Positions 15,401 through 29,600 of a DNA stretch of 64,000 bases are shown here, in pieces (positions within the stretch are counted from its first letter, which is position 1; every line of letters starts with the position of its first letter). The notes under the pieces were generated by a model. The model saw only the letters and a list, made by a program, of their open reading frames with translations. It ran no database searches and was not told the DNA's origin. The stretch is taken from NCBI GenBank assembly GCA_037013495.1, contig CM072810.1, positions 38,159,843 through 38,223,842 of the forward strand, given 5' to 3'. The position numbers were made by a program, and so were the translations under genes. The stretch is from Hippophae tibetana. Its lineage: Eukaryota; Streptophyta; Magnoliopsida; Rosales; Elaeagnaceae.

Positions 15401-18400
15401 TCAATGAATTTATAGTTGTATTTCTTCCAAGCAACTTCAAACATTTTGTAGACCACTCACATAGGCATTTGACCAAAAAACTAAATCTAGAACTATACAG
15501 CTGAACATAAATTTTGAACTCTATATCATGCAAGAGGATGAAACTTTCAACAAATTCTATGCAGGTTTTTCAATCAATTTCAACTACCCGTACAATTTGG
15601 ATGGACCTATTTGGAAAAAAAAGTAGATTGAGAAAATTGTTTTTAGCCTACATTATCATTTTCAAGAAAAAGATACCTTGCTTAAATCCATATAGAAAGC
15701 CTGTTAACTTACTATTAAATGAATCAGTTGGGAAATTATTCGAACTGCATCACTTGTTACCAAGATGATGGCAATCCATTGTCGCGCACGGAAAGAGCTT
15801 GACTTTATAGACATCAAGTATAGTGGTCAGAGCGAAGCTATTTTGACACAATTGTTAGAATTGATGAATCTAATACCAATGAAGAGAAAATAGCTATACT
15901 TTCCCATAGATTTACTAAATTTCTTAGAAAGAATATACCCATTTTTAGGGATTTTCAAAAAAGGTAATCCGAGCTTTAAAATAAGTATTTCATTGAATTT
16001 ATAGTTGTATTTCTTCCAAGCAACTTCAAACATTTTGGAGACCACTCATATAGGCATTTGAGCAAAAAATCTAAATCTAGAACTATGCATCTGAACATAA
16101 ATTTTGAATTCTATATCATGCCAGAGCAAGAAACTTTGAACAAATTCTATGCAGGTTTTTCAATCAATTTCAGCTACCCGTACAATTTGGATGGACCTAT
16201 TTGGAAAAAAAAGTAGATTGAGAAAATTGTTGTTAGTCTACATTACCATTTTCAAGAAAAAGATAGCTTGCTTAAATCCATATAGAAGGTCTGTGAACTT
16301 ACTGTTAAATGAATTAGTTGGGAAATTATTCGAACTGCATTATTTGTTGCCAAGATGATTGCAATCCACTTTCGTGGACGGAAAGAGCTTGACTTTATAG
16401 ACATCAAGTATAGTGGTACGAGCGAAGCTATTTTGACACAATTGTTCGAAATTATGAATCTAATACCAATGAAGAGAAAATAGCTATACTTTCCCATAGA
16501 TTTACTAAATTTCTTAGAAAGAATAAACCCATTTTTAGGGATTTTCAAAAAAGGTAATCCGAGCTTTAAAATAAGTATTTCAATGAATTTATAGTTGTAT
16601 TTCTTCCAAGCAACTTCAAACATTTTGGAGACCACTCATATAGGCATTTGAGCAAAAAATCTAAATATAGAACTATGCATCTGAACATAAATTTTGAACT
16701 CTATATCATGCAAGAGGATGAAACTTTGAAGAAATTCTATACAGGTTTTTCAATCAATTTCAACTACCCGTACAATTTGGATGGACCTATTTGGAAAAAA
16801 AAGTAGATTGAGAAAATTGTTGTTAGCCTACATTATCATTTTCAAGAAAAAGATACCTTGCTTAAATCCATATAGAAGGCTTGTGAACTTACTGTTAAAT
16901 GAATCAGTTGGAAAATTATTCGAACGGCATCACTTGTTGCCAAGATGATAGCAATCCACTTTCGTGGACGGAAAGAGCTTGACTTTATAGACATCAAGTA
17001 TAGTGGTACGAGCGAAGCTATTTTGACAAAAAATTTAGAAATGATGAATCTAATACGAATGAAGGGAAAATATCTATACTTTCCCATATATTTACTAAAT
17101 TTCTTGGAAAGAATAAACCCGTTTTTAGGGATTTAAAAAAAATGTAATCCGAGCTCTAAAATGATTATTTCAATGAATTTATAGTTGTATTTCTTCCAAG
17201 CAACTTCAAACATTTTGTAGACCACTCACATAGGCATTTGACCAAAAAACTAAATCTAGAACTATACAGCTGAACATAAATTTTGAACTCTATATCATGC
17301 AAGAGGATGAAACTTTCAACAAATTCTATGCAGGTTTTTCAATCAATTTCAACTACCCGTACAATTTGGATGGACCTATTTGGAAAAAAAAGTAGATTGA
17401 GAAAATTGTTTTTAGCCTACATTATCATTTTCAAGAAAAAGATACCTTGCTTAAATCCATATAGAAAGCCTGTTAACTTACTATTAAATGAATCAGTTGG
17501 GAAATTATTCGAACTGCATCACTTGTTACCAAGATGATGGCAATCCATTGTCGTGCACGGAAAGAGCTTGACTTTATAGACATCAAGAATAGTGGTATGA
17601 GCGAAGCTATTTTGACACAATTGTTAGAAATGATGAATCTAATACCAATGAAGAGAAAATAGCTATACTTTCCCATAGATTTACTAAATTTCTTAGAAAG
17701 AATAAACCCATTTTTAGGGATTTGCAAAAATGGTAATCCGAGCTCTAAAATAAGTATTTCAATGAATTTATAGTTGTATTTCTTCCGAGCAACTTCAAAC
17801 ATTTTGGAGACCACTCATATAGGCATTTGAGCAAAAAATCTAAATCTAGAACTATGCATCTGAACATAAATTTTGAATTCTATATCATGCCAGAGGAAGA
17901 AACTTTGAACAAATTCTATGCAGGTTTTTCAATCAATTTCAGCTACCCGTACAGTTTGGATGGACCTATTTGGAAAAAAAAGTAGATTGAGAAAATTGTT
18001 GTTAGTCTACATTACCATTTTCAAGAAAAAGATAGCTTCCTTAAATCCATATAGAAGGTCTGTGAACTTACTGTTAAATGAATTAGTTGGGAAATTATTC
18101 GAACTGCATTATTTGTTGCCAAGATGATTGCAATCCACTTTCGGGGACGGAAAGAGCTTGACTTTATAGACATCAAGTATAGTGGTACGAGCGAAGCTAT
18201 TTTGACACAATTGTTAGAAATTATGAATCTAATACCAATGAAGAGAAAATAGCTATACTTTCCCATAGATTTACTAAATTTCTTAGAAAGAATAAACCCA
18301 TTTTTAGGGATTTTCAAAAAAGGTAATCCGAGCTTTAAAATAAGTATTTCAATGAATTTATAGTTGTATTTCTTCCAAGCAACTTCAAACATTTTGGAGA

Positions 18401-20680
18401 CCACTCATATAGGCATTTGAGCAAAAAATCTAAATCTAGAACTATGCATCTGAACATAAATTTTGAACTCTATATCATGCAAGAGGATGAAACTTTGAAG
18501 AAATTCTATACAGGTTTTTCAATCAATTTTGAACTACCCGTACAATTTGGATGGACCTATTTGGAAAAAAAAGTAGATTGAGAAAATTGTTGTTAGCCTA
18601 CATTATCATTTTCAAGAAAAAGATACCTTGCTTAAATCCATATAGAAGGCCTGTGAACTTACTGTTAAATGAATCAGTTGGAAAATTATTCGAACGGCAT
18701 CACTTGTTGCCAAGATGATAGCAATCCACTTTCGTGGACGGAAAGAGCTTGACTTTATAGACATCAAGTATAGTGGTACGAGCGAAGCTATTTTGACAAA
18801 AAATTTAGAAATGATGAATCTAATACGAATGAAGAGAAAATATCTATACTTTCCCATATATTTACTAAATTTCTTGGAAAGAATAAACCCGTTTTTAGGG
18901 ATTTAAAAAAAATGTAATCCGAGCTCTAAAATGATTATTTCAATGAATTTATAGTTGTATTTCTTCCAAGCAACTTCAAACATTTTGTAGACCACTCATA
19001 TAGGCATTTGACCAAAAAACTAAATCTAGAACTATACAGCTGAACATAAATTTTGAACTCTATATCATGCAAGAGGATGAAACTTTCAACAAATTCTATG
19101 CAGGTTTTTCAATCAATTTCAACTACCCGTACAATTTGGATGGACTAATTGGAAAAAATAAGTAGATTGAGAAAAATTTTTTTAGCCTACATTATCATTT
19201 TCAAGAAAAAGATACCTTGCTTAAATCCATATAGAAAGCCTGTTAACTTACTATTAAATGAATCAGTTGGGAAATTATTCGAACTGCATCACTTGTTACC
19301 AAGATGATGGCAATCCATTGTCGTGCACGGAAAGAGCTTGACTTTATAGACATCAAGAATAGTGGTATGAGCGAAGCTATTTTGACACAATTGTTAGAAA
19401 TGATTAATCTAATACCAATGAAGAGAAAATAGCTATACTTTCCCATAGATTTACTAAATTTCTTAGAAAGAATAAACCCATTTTTAGGGATTTGCAAAAA
19501 AGGTAATCCGAGCTCTAAAATAAGTATTTCAATGAATTTATAGTTGTATTTCTTCCGAGCAACTTCAAACATTTTGGAGACCACTCATATAGGCATTTGA
19601 GCAAAAAATCTAAATCTAGAACTATGCATCTGAACATAAATTTTGAATTCTATATCATGCCAGAGGATGAAACTTTGAACAAATTCTATGCAGGTTTTTC
19701 AATCAATTTCAACTACCCGTACAATTTGGATGGACCTATTTGGAAAAAAAAGTAGATTGAGAAAATTGTTGTTAGTCTACATTACCATTTTCAAGAAAAA
19801 GATAGCTTGCTTAAATCCATATAGAAGGTCTGTGAACTTACTGTTAAATGAATTAGTTGGGAAATTATTCAAACTGCATTATTTGTTGCCAAGATGATTG
19901 CAATCCACTTTCGTGGACGGAAAGAGCTTGACTTTATAGACATCAAGTATAGTGGTACGAGCGAAGCTATTTTGACACAATTGTTGGAAATTATGAATCT
20001 AATACCAATGAAGAGAAAATAGCTATACTTTCCCATAGATTTACTAAATTTCTTAGAAAGAATAAACCCATTTTTAGGGATTTTCAAAAAAGGTAATCCG
20101 AGCTTTAAAATAAGTATTTCAATGAATTTATAGTTGTATTTCTTCCGAGCAACTTCAAACATTTTGCAGACCACTCATATAGGCATTTGAGCAAAAAAAT
20201 AAATCTAGAACTATGTAGCTGAACATAAATTTTGAACTCTATATCATGCAAGAGGATGAAACTTTGAAGAAATTCTATACAGGTTTTTCAATCAATTTCA
20301 ACTACCCGTACAATTTGGATGGACCTATTTGGAAAAAAAAGTAGATTGAGAAAATTGTTGTTAGCCTACATTATCATTTTCAAGAAAAAGATACCTTGCT
20401 TAAATCCATATAGAAGGCCTGTGAACTTACTGTTAAATGAATCAGTTTTGAAATTATTCAAACTGCATCACTTGTTGCCAAGTTGATGGCAATCCACTTT
20501 CGCGGACGGAAAGATCTTGACTTTATAGTCATCAAGTATAGCGGTACGAGCGAAGCCATTTTGACACAATTGTTAGAAATGATGAATCTAATACCAATGA
20601 AGAGAAAATATCTACACTTTCGCATAGATTTACTAACTTTCTTAGAAAGAATAAACCCATTTTTAGGGATTTTCAAAAAA
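12427..20680 (+). repeat. Region II: trimeric higher-order repeat block (3 monomers, 1767-1770 bp)
   Basis: Units start at 12427, 14196, 15963, 17732 and 19502; the last is partial. Monomer starts are 12427, 13017, 13607; 14196, 14786, 15374; 15963, 16553, 17143; 17732, 18322, 18913; 19502, 20092. The first monomer of each unit carries ATTCTATATCATGCCAGAG and ACCATTTTCAAG. The second carries GAAGAAATTCTATACAGG and the ACAAAAAATTTAGAAATG variant. The third carries GTAGACCACTC, GACCAAAAAAC, ACTATACAGC and TTGTCGTGCACGG. In later units the third monomer has AAGAATAGTGGTATGAGCG in place of AGTGGTCAGAGCG, so at least two unit versions coexist. The trimer signature fades within the 20092 monomer at about 20440. 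Confidence 0.87.
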
Positions 20681-23600
20681 GGTAATCCGAGCTCTAAAAT
20701 GATTATTTCAATGAATTTATAGTTGTATTTCTTCCAAGCTAGTTCAAACATTTCAGAGACCACTCATATAGGCATTTGAGCAAAAAAATAAATGTAGAAC
20801 TATGCAGCTGAACAGAAATTTTGAACTCGATATCATGCAAGAGGATGAAACTTAGAACAAATTCTACGCAGGTTTTTCAATCATTATCAACTACCCGTAC
20901 AATTTGGATGGACCTATTTGGAAAAAAAAGTAGATTGAGAAAATGGTTGTTAGCCTACATTATCATTTTCAAGAAAAAGATACCTTGCTTAAATTCATAT
21001 AGAAGGCATGTGAACTTACTGTTAAATGAATCAGTTGGGAAATTATTCCAACTGCATTATTTGTTGCCAAGATGATAGCAATCCACTTTCGTGCACGGAA
21101 AGAGCTTGACTTTATAGACATCAAGTATAGCGGTACGAGCTAAGCTATTTTGACACAATTGTTAGAAATGATGAATCTAATACCAAGGAAGAGAAAATAT
21201 CTATACTTTGGCATAGATTTACTAACTTTCTTAGAAAGAATAAACCCATTTTTAGGGATTTTCAAAAAAGGTAATCCGAGCTCTAAAATGATTATTTCAA
21301 TGAATTTATAGTTGTATTTCTTCCAAGCTACTTCAAACATTTCGGAGACCACTCATATAGGCATTTGAGAAAAAAACTAAATCTAGAACTATGCAGCTGA
21401 ACAGAAATTTTGAACTCTATATCATGCAAGAGGATGAAACTTTGAACAAATTCTACGCAGGTTTTTCAATCATTATCAACTACCCGTACAATTTTGATGC
21501 ACCTATTTGGAAAAAAAGTAGATTGAGAAAATTGTTGTTAGCCTACATTATCATTTCCAAGAAAAAGATACCTTGCTTAAATCCGTATAGAAGGCCTGTG
21601 AACTTACTGTTAAATGAATCAGTTGGGAAATTATTCGAACGGCATTATTTGTTGCAAAGATGATAGCAATCCCCTTTCATGGACGGAAAGAGCTTGACTT
21701 TATAGACATCAAGTATAGTGGTACGAGCTAAGCTATTTTGACACAATTGATAGAAATGATGAATCTAATACCAATGAAGAGAAAATATCTTTACTTTCCC
21801 ATATATTTACTAAATTTCTTAGAAAGAATAAACCCGTTTTTAGGGATTTAAAAAAAATGTAATCCGAGCTCTAAAATGATTATTTCAATGAATTTATAGT
21901 TGTATTTCTTCCAAGCAACTTCAAACATTTTGGAGACCACTCATATAGGCATTTGAGCAAAAAACTAAATCTAGAACTATGCAGCTGAACATAAATTTTG
22001 AACTCTATATCATGCAAGAGGATGAACCTTTGAACAAATTCAACGCAGGTTTTTCAATCAATTTCAACTACCCGTACAATTTGGATGGACCTATTTGGAA
22101 AAAAAAGTAGATTGAGAAAATTGTTGTTAGCCTACATTATCATTTTCAAGAAAAAGATACCTTGCTTAAATCCATATAGAAGGCCTGTGAACTTACTGTT
22201 AAATGAATCAGTTGGAAAATTATTCGAACGGCATCACTTGTTACCAAGTTGATGGCAATCCATTATCGTGGACGGAAAGAGGTTGACTTTATAGACATCA
22301 AGTATAGCGGTACGAGCGAAGCTATTTTGACACAATTGTTAGAAATGATGAATCTAATACCAATGAAGAGAAAATATCTATACTTTCGCATAGATTTACT
22401 AACTTTCTTAGAAAGAATAAACCCATTTTTAGGGATTTTCAAAAAAGGTAATCCGAGCTCTAAAATGATTATTTCAATGAATTTATAGTTGTATTTCTTC
22501 CAAGCTACTTCAAACATTTCGGAGACCACTCATATAGGCATTTGAGCAAAAAAATAAATCTAGAACTATGCAGCTGAACAGAAATTTTGAACTCTATATC
22601 ATGCAAGAGGATGAAACTTAGAACAAATTCTACGCAGGTTTTTCAATCATTATCAACTACACGTACAATTTGGATGGACCTATTTGGAAAAAAAAGTAGA
22701 TTGAGAAAATGGTTGTTAGCCTACATTATCATTTTCAAGAAAAAGATACCTTGCTTAAATTCATATAGAAGGCATGTGAACTTACTGTTAAATGAATCAG
22801 TTGGGAAATTATTTGAACTGCATTACTTGTTGCCAAGATGATAGCAATCCACTTTCGTGGATGGAAAGAGCTTGAATTTATAGAGATCAAGTATAGCGGT
22901 ACGAGCGAAGCAATTTTGACACAATTGTTAGAATTGATGAATCTAATACTAATGAAGGGAAAATATCTATACTTTCCCATAGATTTACTAAATTTCTTAG
23001 AAAGAATAAACCCGTTTTTAGGGATTTAAAAAAAAGGTAATCCGAGCTCTAAAATGATTATTTCATTGAATTTATAGTTGTATTTCTTCCATGCAACTTC
23101 AAACATTTTGGAGACCACTCCTATAAGCATTTGAGCAAAAAACTAAATCTAGAACTATGCAGCTGACCATAAATTTTGAACTCTATATCATGCAAGAGGA
23201 TGAAACTTTGAACAAATTCTACGCAGGTTTTTCAATCATTATCAACTACTCGTACAATGTGGATGGACCTATTTGAAAAAAAAAGTAGATTGAGAAAATT
23301 GTTTTATCCTACAATATCATTTTCAAGAAAAAGATACCTTGCTTAAATCCATATACAAGGCCTGTTAACTTACTGTTAAATGAATCAGTTGGGAAATTAT
23401 TCGAACTGCATCACTTGTACCAAGATGATGGCAATCCATTGTCGTGCACGGAAAGAACTTGACTTTATAGACATCAAGTATAGTGGTACGAGCGAAGCTA
23501 TTTCGACACAATTGTTAGAAATGATTAATCTAATACCAATGAAGAGAAAATAGCTATACTTTCCCATAGATTTACTAAATTTCTTAGAAAGAATAAACAC

Positions 23601-26600
23601 ATTTTTAGGGATTTTCGAAAAAGGAAATCCGAGCTCTAAAATAAGTATTTCAATGAATTTATAGTTGTATTTCTTCCCAGCAACTTCAAACATTTTGGAG
23701 ACCACTCATATAGGCATTTGAGCAAAAAAATAAATCTAGAACTATGCAGCTGAACATAAATTTTGAACTCTATATCATGCAAAAGGATGAAACTTTTAAC
23801 AAATTCTATGCAGGTTTTTCAATCAATTTCAGCTACCCGTACAATTTGGATGGCCCTATTTGGAAAAAAAAGTAGATTGAGAAAATTGTTGTTAGCCTAC
23901 ATTATCATTTTCAAGAAAAAGATACCTTGCTTAAATCCATATAGAAGGCATGTGAACTAACTGTTAAATGAATCAGTTGGGAAATTATTCGAACTGCATT
24001 ATTTGTTGCCAAGATGATAGCAATCGACTTTCGCGGACGAAAAGAGCTTGAATTTATAGACATCAAGTATAGTGATACGAGCGAAGCTATTTTGACACAA
24101 TTGTTAGAAATGATGAATCTAATACCAATGAAGAGAAAATATCTATACTCTCCCATAGATTTACTAAATTTCTTAGAAAGAATAAACCCGTTTTTAGGGA
24201 TTTAAAAAAAATGTAATCCGAGCTCTAAAATGATTATTTCAATGAATTTATTGTTGTATTTCTTCCAAGCAACTTCAAACATTTTGGAGACCACTCATAT
24301 AAGCATTTGATCAAAAAATAAATCTAGAACTATGCAGCTGAACATAAATTTTGAACTCTATATCATGCAAGAGGATGAAACTTTGAAAAAATTCTATGCA
24401 GGTTTTTCAATCAATTTCAGCTACCCGTACAATTTGGATGGACATATTTGGAAAAAAAAAGTAGATTGAGAAAATTGTTGTTAGTCTACATTATCATTTT
24501 CAAGAAAAAGATAGCTTGCTTAAATCCATATAGAAGGCCTGTGAACTCACTGTTAAATGAATCAGTTGGGAAATTATTCGAAATGCATTATTTGTTGCCA
24601 AGATGATTGCAATCCACTTTCGTGGACGAAAAGAGCTTGACTTTATAGACATCAAGTATAGTGGTACGAGCGAAGCTATTTTGATACAATTGTTAGAAAT
24701 GATGAATCTAATACCAATGAAGAGAAAATATCTATACTCTCCCAAAGATTTACTAAATTTCTTAGAAAGAATAAACCCATTTTTAGGGATTTTCAAAAAA
24801 GGTAATCCGAGCTTTAAAATCAGTATTTCAATGGATTTATAGTTGTATTTCTTCCAAGCAACTTCAAACATTTTGGAGACCACTCATATAGGCATTTGAG
24901 CAAAAAATCTAAATCTAGAACTATGCATCTGAACATAAATTTTGAACTCTATATCATGCAAGAGGAAGAAACTTTGAACAAATTCTATGCAGGTTTTTCA
25001 ATCAATTTCAACTACCCGTACAATTTGGATGGACCTATTTGGAAAAAAAAGTAGATTGAGAAAATTGTTTTTAGCCTACATTATCATTTTCAAGAAAAAT
25101 ATACCTTGCTTAAATCCATATAGAAGGCCTGTGAACTTACTGTTAAATGAATCAGTAGGGAAATTATTCGAACTCCATTATTTGTTGCCAAGATGATAGC
25201 AATCCACTTTCGTGGACGGAAAGAGCTTGACTTTATAGACATCAAGTATAGTGCTACGAGCGAAGCTATTTTGACAAAAAATTTAGAAATCATGAATCTA
25301 ATACCAATGAAGAGAAAATATCTATACTTTCCCATATATTTACTAAATTTCTTAGAAAGAATAAACCCGTTTTTAGGGATTTAAAAAAAATGTAATCCAA
25401 GCTCTAAAATGATTATTTCAATGAATTTATAGTTGTATTTCTTCCAAGCAACTTCAAACATTTTGTAGACCACTCACATAGGCATTTGACCAAAAAACTA
25501 AATCTAGAACTATACAGCTGAACATAAATTTTGAACTCTATATCATGCAAGAGGATGAAAGTTTCAACAAATTCTATGCAGGATTTTCAATCAATTTCAA
25601 CTACCCGTACAATTTGGATGGACCTATTTGAAAAAAAAAAGTAGATTCAGAAAATTGTTTTTAGCCTACATTATCATTTTCAAGAAAAAGATACCTTGCT
25701 TAAATCCATATAGAAGGCCTGTTAACTTACTATTAAATGAATCAGTTGGGAAATTATTCGAACTGCATCACTTGTTACCAAGATGATGGCAATCCATTGT
25801 CGTGCACGGAAAGAGATTGACTTTATAGACATCAAGAATAGTGGTATGAGTGAAGCTATTTTGACACAATTGTTAGAAATGATGAATCTAATACCAATGA
25901 AGAGAAAATAGCTATACTTTCCCATAGATTTACTAAATTTCTTAGAAAGAATAAACCCGTTTTTAGGGATTTAAAAAAAAGGTAATCCGAGCTCTAAAAT
26001 GATTATTTAAATGAATTTATAGTTGTATTTCTTCCAAGCAACTTCAAACGTTTTGCAGACCACTCATATAGGCATTTGAGCAATAAAACTAAATCTAGAA
26101 CTATGCAGTTGAACATAAATTTTGAACTCTATATCATGCAAGAGGATGAAACTTTGAACAAATTCTATGCAGGTTTTTCAATCAAGTTCAACTACTCGTA
26201 CAATTTGGATGGACCTATTTGGAAAAAACGTAGATTGAGAAAATTGTTGTTAGCCTACATTATCATTTTCAAGAAAAAGATACCTTGCTTAAATCCGTAT
26301 AGAAGGCCTGTGAACTTACTCTTAAATGAATCAGTTGGGAAATTATTCGAACTGCATTACTTGTTGCCAAGATGATAGAAATCCACTTTCGTGGACGGAA
26401 AGAGCTTGATTTTATAGACATCAAGTATAGTGGTACGAGGGAAACTATTTTGTCAAAATTGTTAGATATGATGAATCTAATACCAATGAAGAGAAAATAT
26501 CTATACTTTCCCATATATTTACTAAATTTCTTAGAAAGAACAAACCCGTTTTTAGGGATTTAAAAAAAATGTAATCCGAGCTCTAAAATGATTATTTCAA

Positions 26601-29600
26601 TGAATTTATAGTTGTATTTCTTCCAAGCAACTTCAAACATTTTGGAGACCACTCATATAGGCATTTGAGCAAAAAACTAAATCTAGAACTATGCAGCTGA
26701 ACAGAAATTTTGAACTCTATATCATGCAAGAGGATGAACCTTTGAACAAATTCAACGCAGGTTTTTCAATCAATTTCAACTACTCGTACAATTTGGATGG
26801 ATCTATTTGGAAAAAAAAGTAGATTGAGAAAATTGTTGTTAGCCTACATTATCATTTTCAAGAAAAAGATACCTTGCTTAAATCAATATAGAAGGCCTGT
26901 GAACTTACTGTTAAATGAATCAGTTTGAAAATTATTCGAACGACATCACTTGTTACCAAGTTGATGGCAATCCATTGTCTTGGACGGAAGGAGGTTGACT
27001 TTATAGACATCAAGTATAGTAGTACGAGGGAAGCTATTTTGACACAATTGTTAGAAATGATGAATCTAATACCAATGAAGAGAAAATAGCTATACTTTCC
27101 AATAGATTTACTAAATTTCTTAGAAAGAATAATCCCATTTTTAGGGATTTTCAAAAAAGGTAATCCGAGCTCTAAAATAAGTATTTCAATGAATTTATAG
27201 TTGTATTTCTTCCAAGCAACTTCAAACATTTTGGAGACCACTCATATAGGCATTTGAGCAAAAAAATTAATCTAGAACTATGCAGCTGAACATAAATTTT
27301 GAACTCTATATCATGCAATAGGATGAAACTTTGAACAAATTCTATGCAGGTTTTTCAATCAATTTCAACTACCCGTACAATTTGGATCGACCTATTTGGA
27401 AAAAAAAGTAGATTGAGAAAATTGTTGTTAGCCTACATTATCATTTTGAAGAAAAATATACCATGCTTAAATCCGTATAGAAGGCCTGTGAACTTACTGT
27501 TAAATGAATCAGTTGGGAAATTATTCGAACTGCATTATTTGTTGCCAAGATGATAGAAATCCACTTTCGTGGACGGAAAGAGCTTGACTTTATAGACATC
27601 AAGTATAGTGGTACGAGCGAAACTATTTTGACACAATTGTTAGATATGATGAATCTAATACCAATGAAGAGAAAATATCTATACTTTCCCATATATTTAC
27701 TAAATTTCTTAGAAAGAATAAACCCGTTTTTAGGGATTTAAAAAAAATATAATCCGAGCTCTAAAATGATTATTTCAATGAATTTATAGTTGTATTTCTT
27801 CCAAGCAACTTCAAACATTCTGGAGACCACTCATATAGGCATTTGAGCAAAAAACTAAATCTAGAACTATGCAGCTGAACAGAAATTTTGAACTCTATAT
27901 CATGCAAGAGGATGAACCTTTGAACAAATTCAACGCAGGTTTTTCAATCAATTTCAACTACTCGTACAATTTGGATGGACCTATTTGGAAAAAAAAGTAG
28001 ATTGAGAAAATTGTTGTTAGCCTACATTATCATTTTCAAGAAAAAGATACCTTGCTTAAATCCATATAGAAGGCCTGTGAACTTACTGTTAAATGAATCA
28101 GTTTGAAAATTATTCGAACGGCATCACTTGTTACCAAGTTGATCGCAATCCATTGTCTTGGACGGAAAGAGGTTGACTTTATAGACATCAAGTATAGTGG
28201 TACGAGCGAAGCTATTTTGACACAATTGTTAGAAATAATGAATCTAATACCAATGAAGAGAAAATAGCTATACTTTCCAATAGATTTACCAAATTTCTTA
28301 GAAAGAATAAACCCGTTTTTAGTGATTTAAGAAAAAGGTAATCCGAGCTCTAAAATGATTATTTCAATGAATTTATTGTTGTATTTCTTCCAAGCAACTT
28401 CAAACATTTTGGAGACCACTCATATAGGCATTTGAGCAAAAAACTAAATCTAGAACTATGCAGCTGAACATAAATTTTGAACTCTATATCATGCAAGAGG
28501 ATGAACCTTTGAACAAATTCAACGCAGGTTTTTCAATCAAATTCAACTACCCGTACAATTTGGATGGACCTATTAGGAAAAAAAAGTAGATTGAGAAAAT
28601 TGTTTTTAGCCTACATTATCATTTTCAAGAAAAAGATTCCTTGCTTAAATCTATATAGAAGGCCTGTGAACTTACTGTAAAATGAATCAGTTGGGAAATT
28701 ATTTGAACTGCATTATTTGTTGCCATGATGATAGCAATCCACTTTCGTGGATGGAAAGAGCTTGACTTTATAGACATCAAGTATAGTGGTACGAGCGAAG
28801 CTATTTTGACACAATTGTTAGAAATGATGAATCTAATACCAATGAATAGAAAATATCTATACTTTCCAATATATTTACTAAATTTCTTAGAAAGAATAAA
28901 CCCGTTTTTAGTGATTTAAGAAAAAGGTAATCCGAGCTCTAAAATGATTATTTCAATGAATTTATTGTTGTATTTCTTCCAAGCAACTTCAAACATTTTG
29001 GAGACCACTCATATAGGCATTTGAGCAAAAAACTAAATCTAGAACTATGCAGCTGAACATAAATTTTGAACTCTATATCATGCAAGAGGATGAAACTTTG
29101 AACAAATTCGATGCAGGTTTTTCACTCAATTTCAACTACCCGTACAATTTGAATGGACCTATTTGAAAAAGAAAAGTAGATTGAGAAAATTGTTGTTAGC
29201 CTACATTATCATTTTTAAGAAAAATATACCTTGCTTAAATCCATATAGAATGCCTATGAACTTACTGTTAAATGAATCAGTTGGGAAATTATTCGAACTG
29301 CATTATTTGTTGCCAAGATGATAGCAATCCACTTTCGTGGATGGAAAGAGCTTGACTTTATAGACATCAAGTATAGTGGTACGAGCGAAGCAATTTTGAC
29401 ACAATTGTTAGATATGATGAATCTAATACCAATGAAGAGAAAATATCTATACTTTCCCATATATTTACTAAATTTCTTAGAAAGAATAAACCCGTTTTTA
29501 GGGATTTAAAAAAAATGTAATCCGAGCTCTAAAATCATTATTTCAATGAATTTATAGTTGTATTTCTTCCAAGCAACTTCAAACATTTTGGAGACCACTC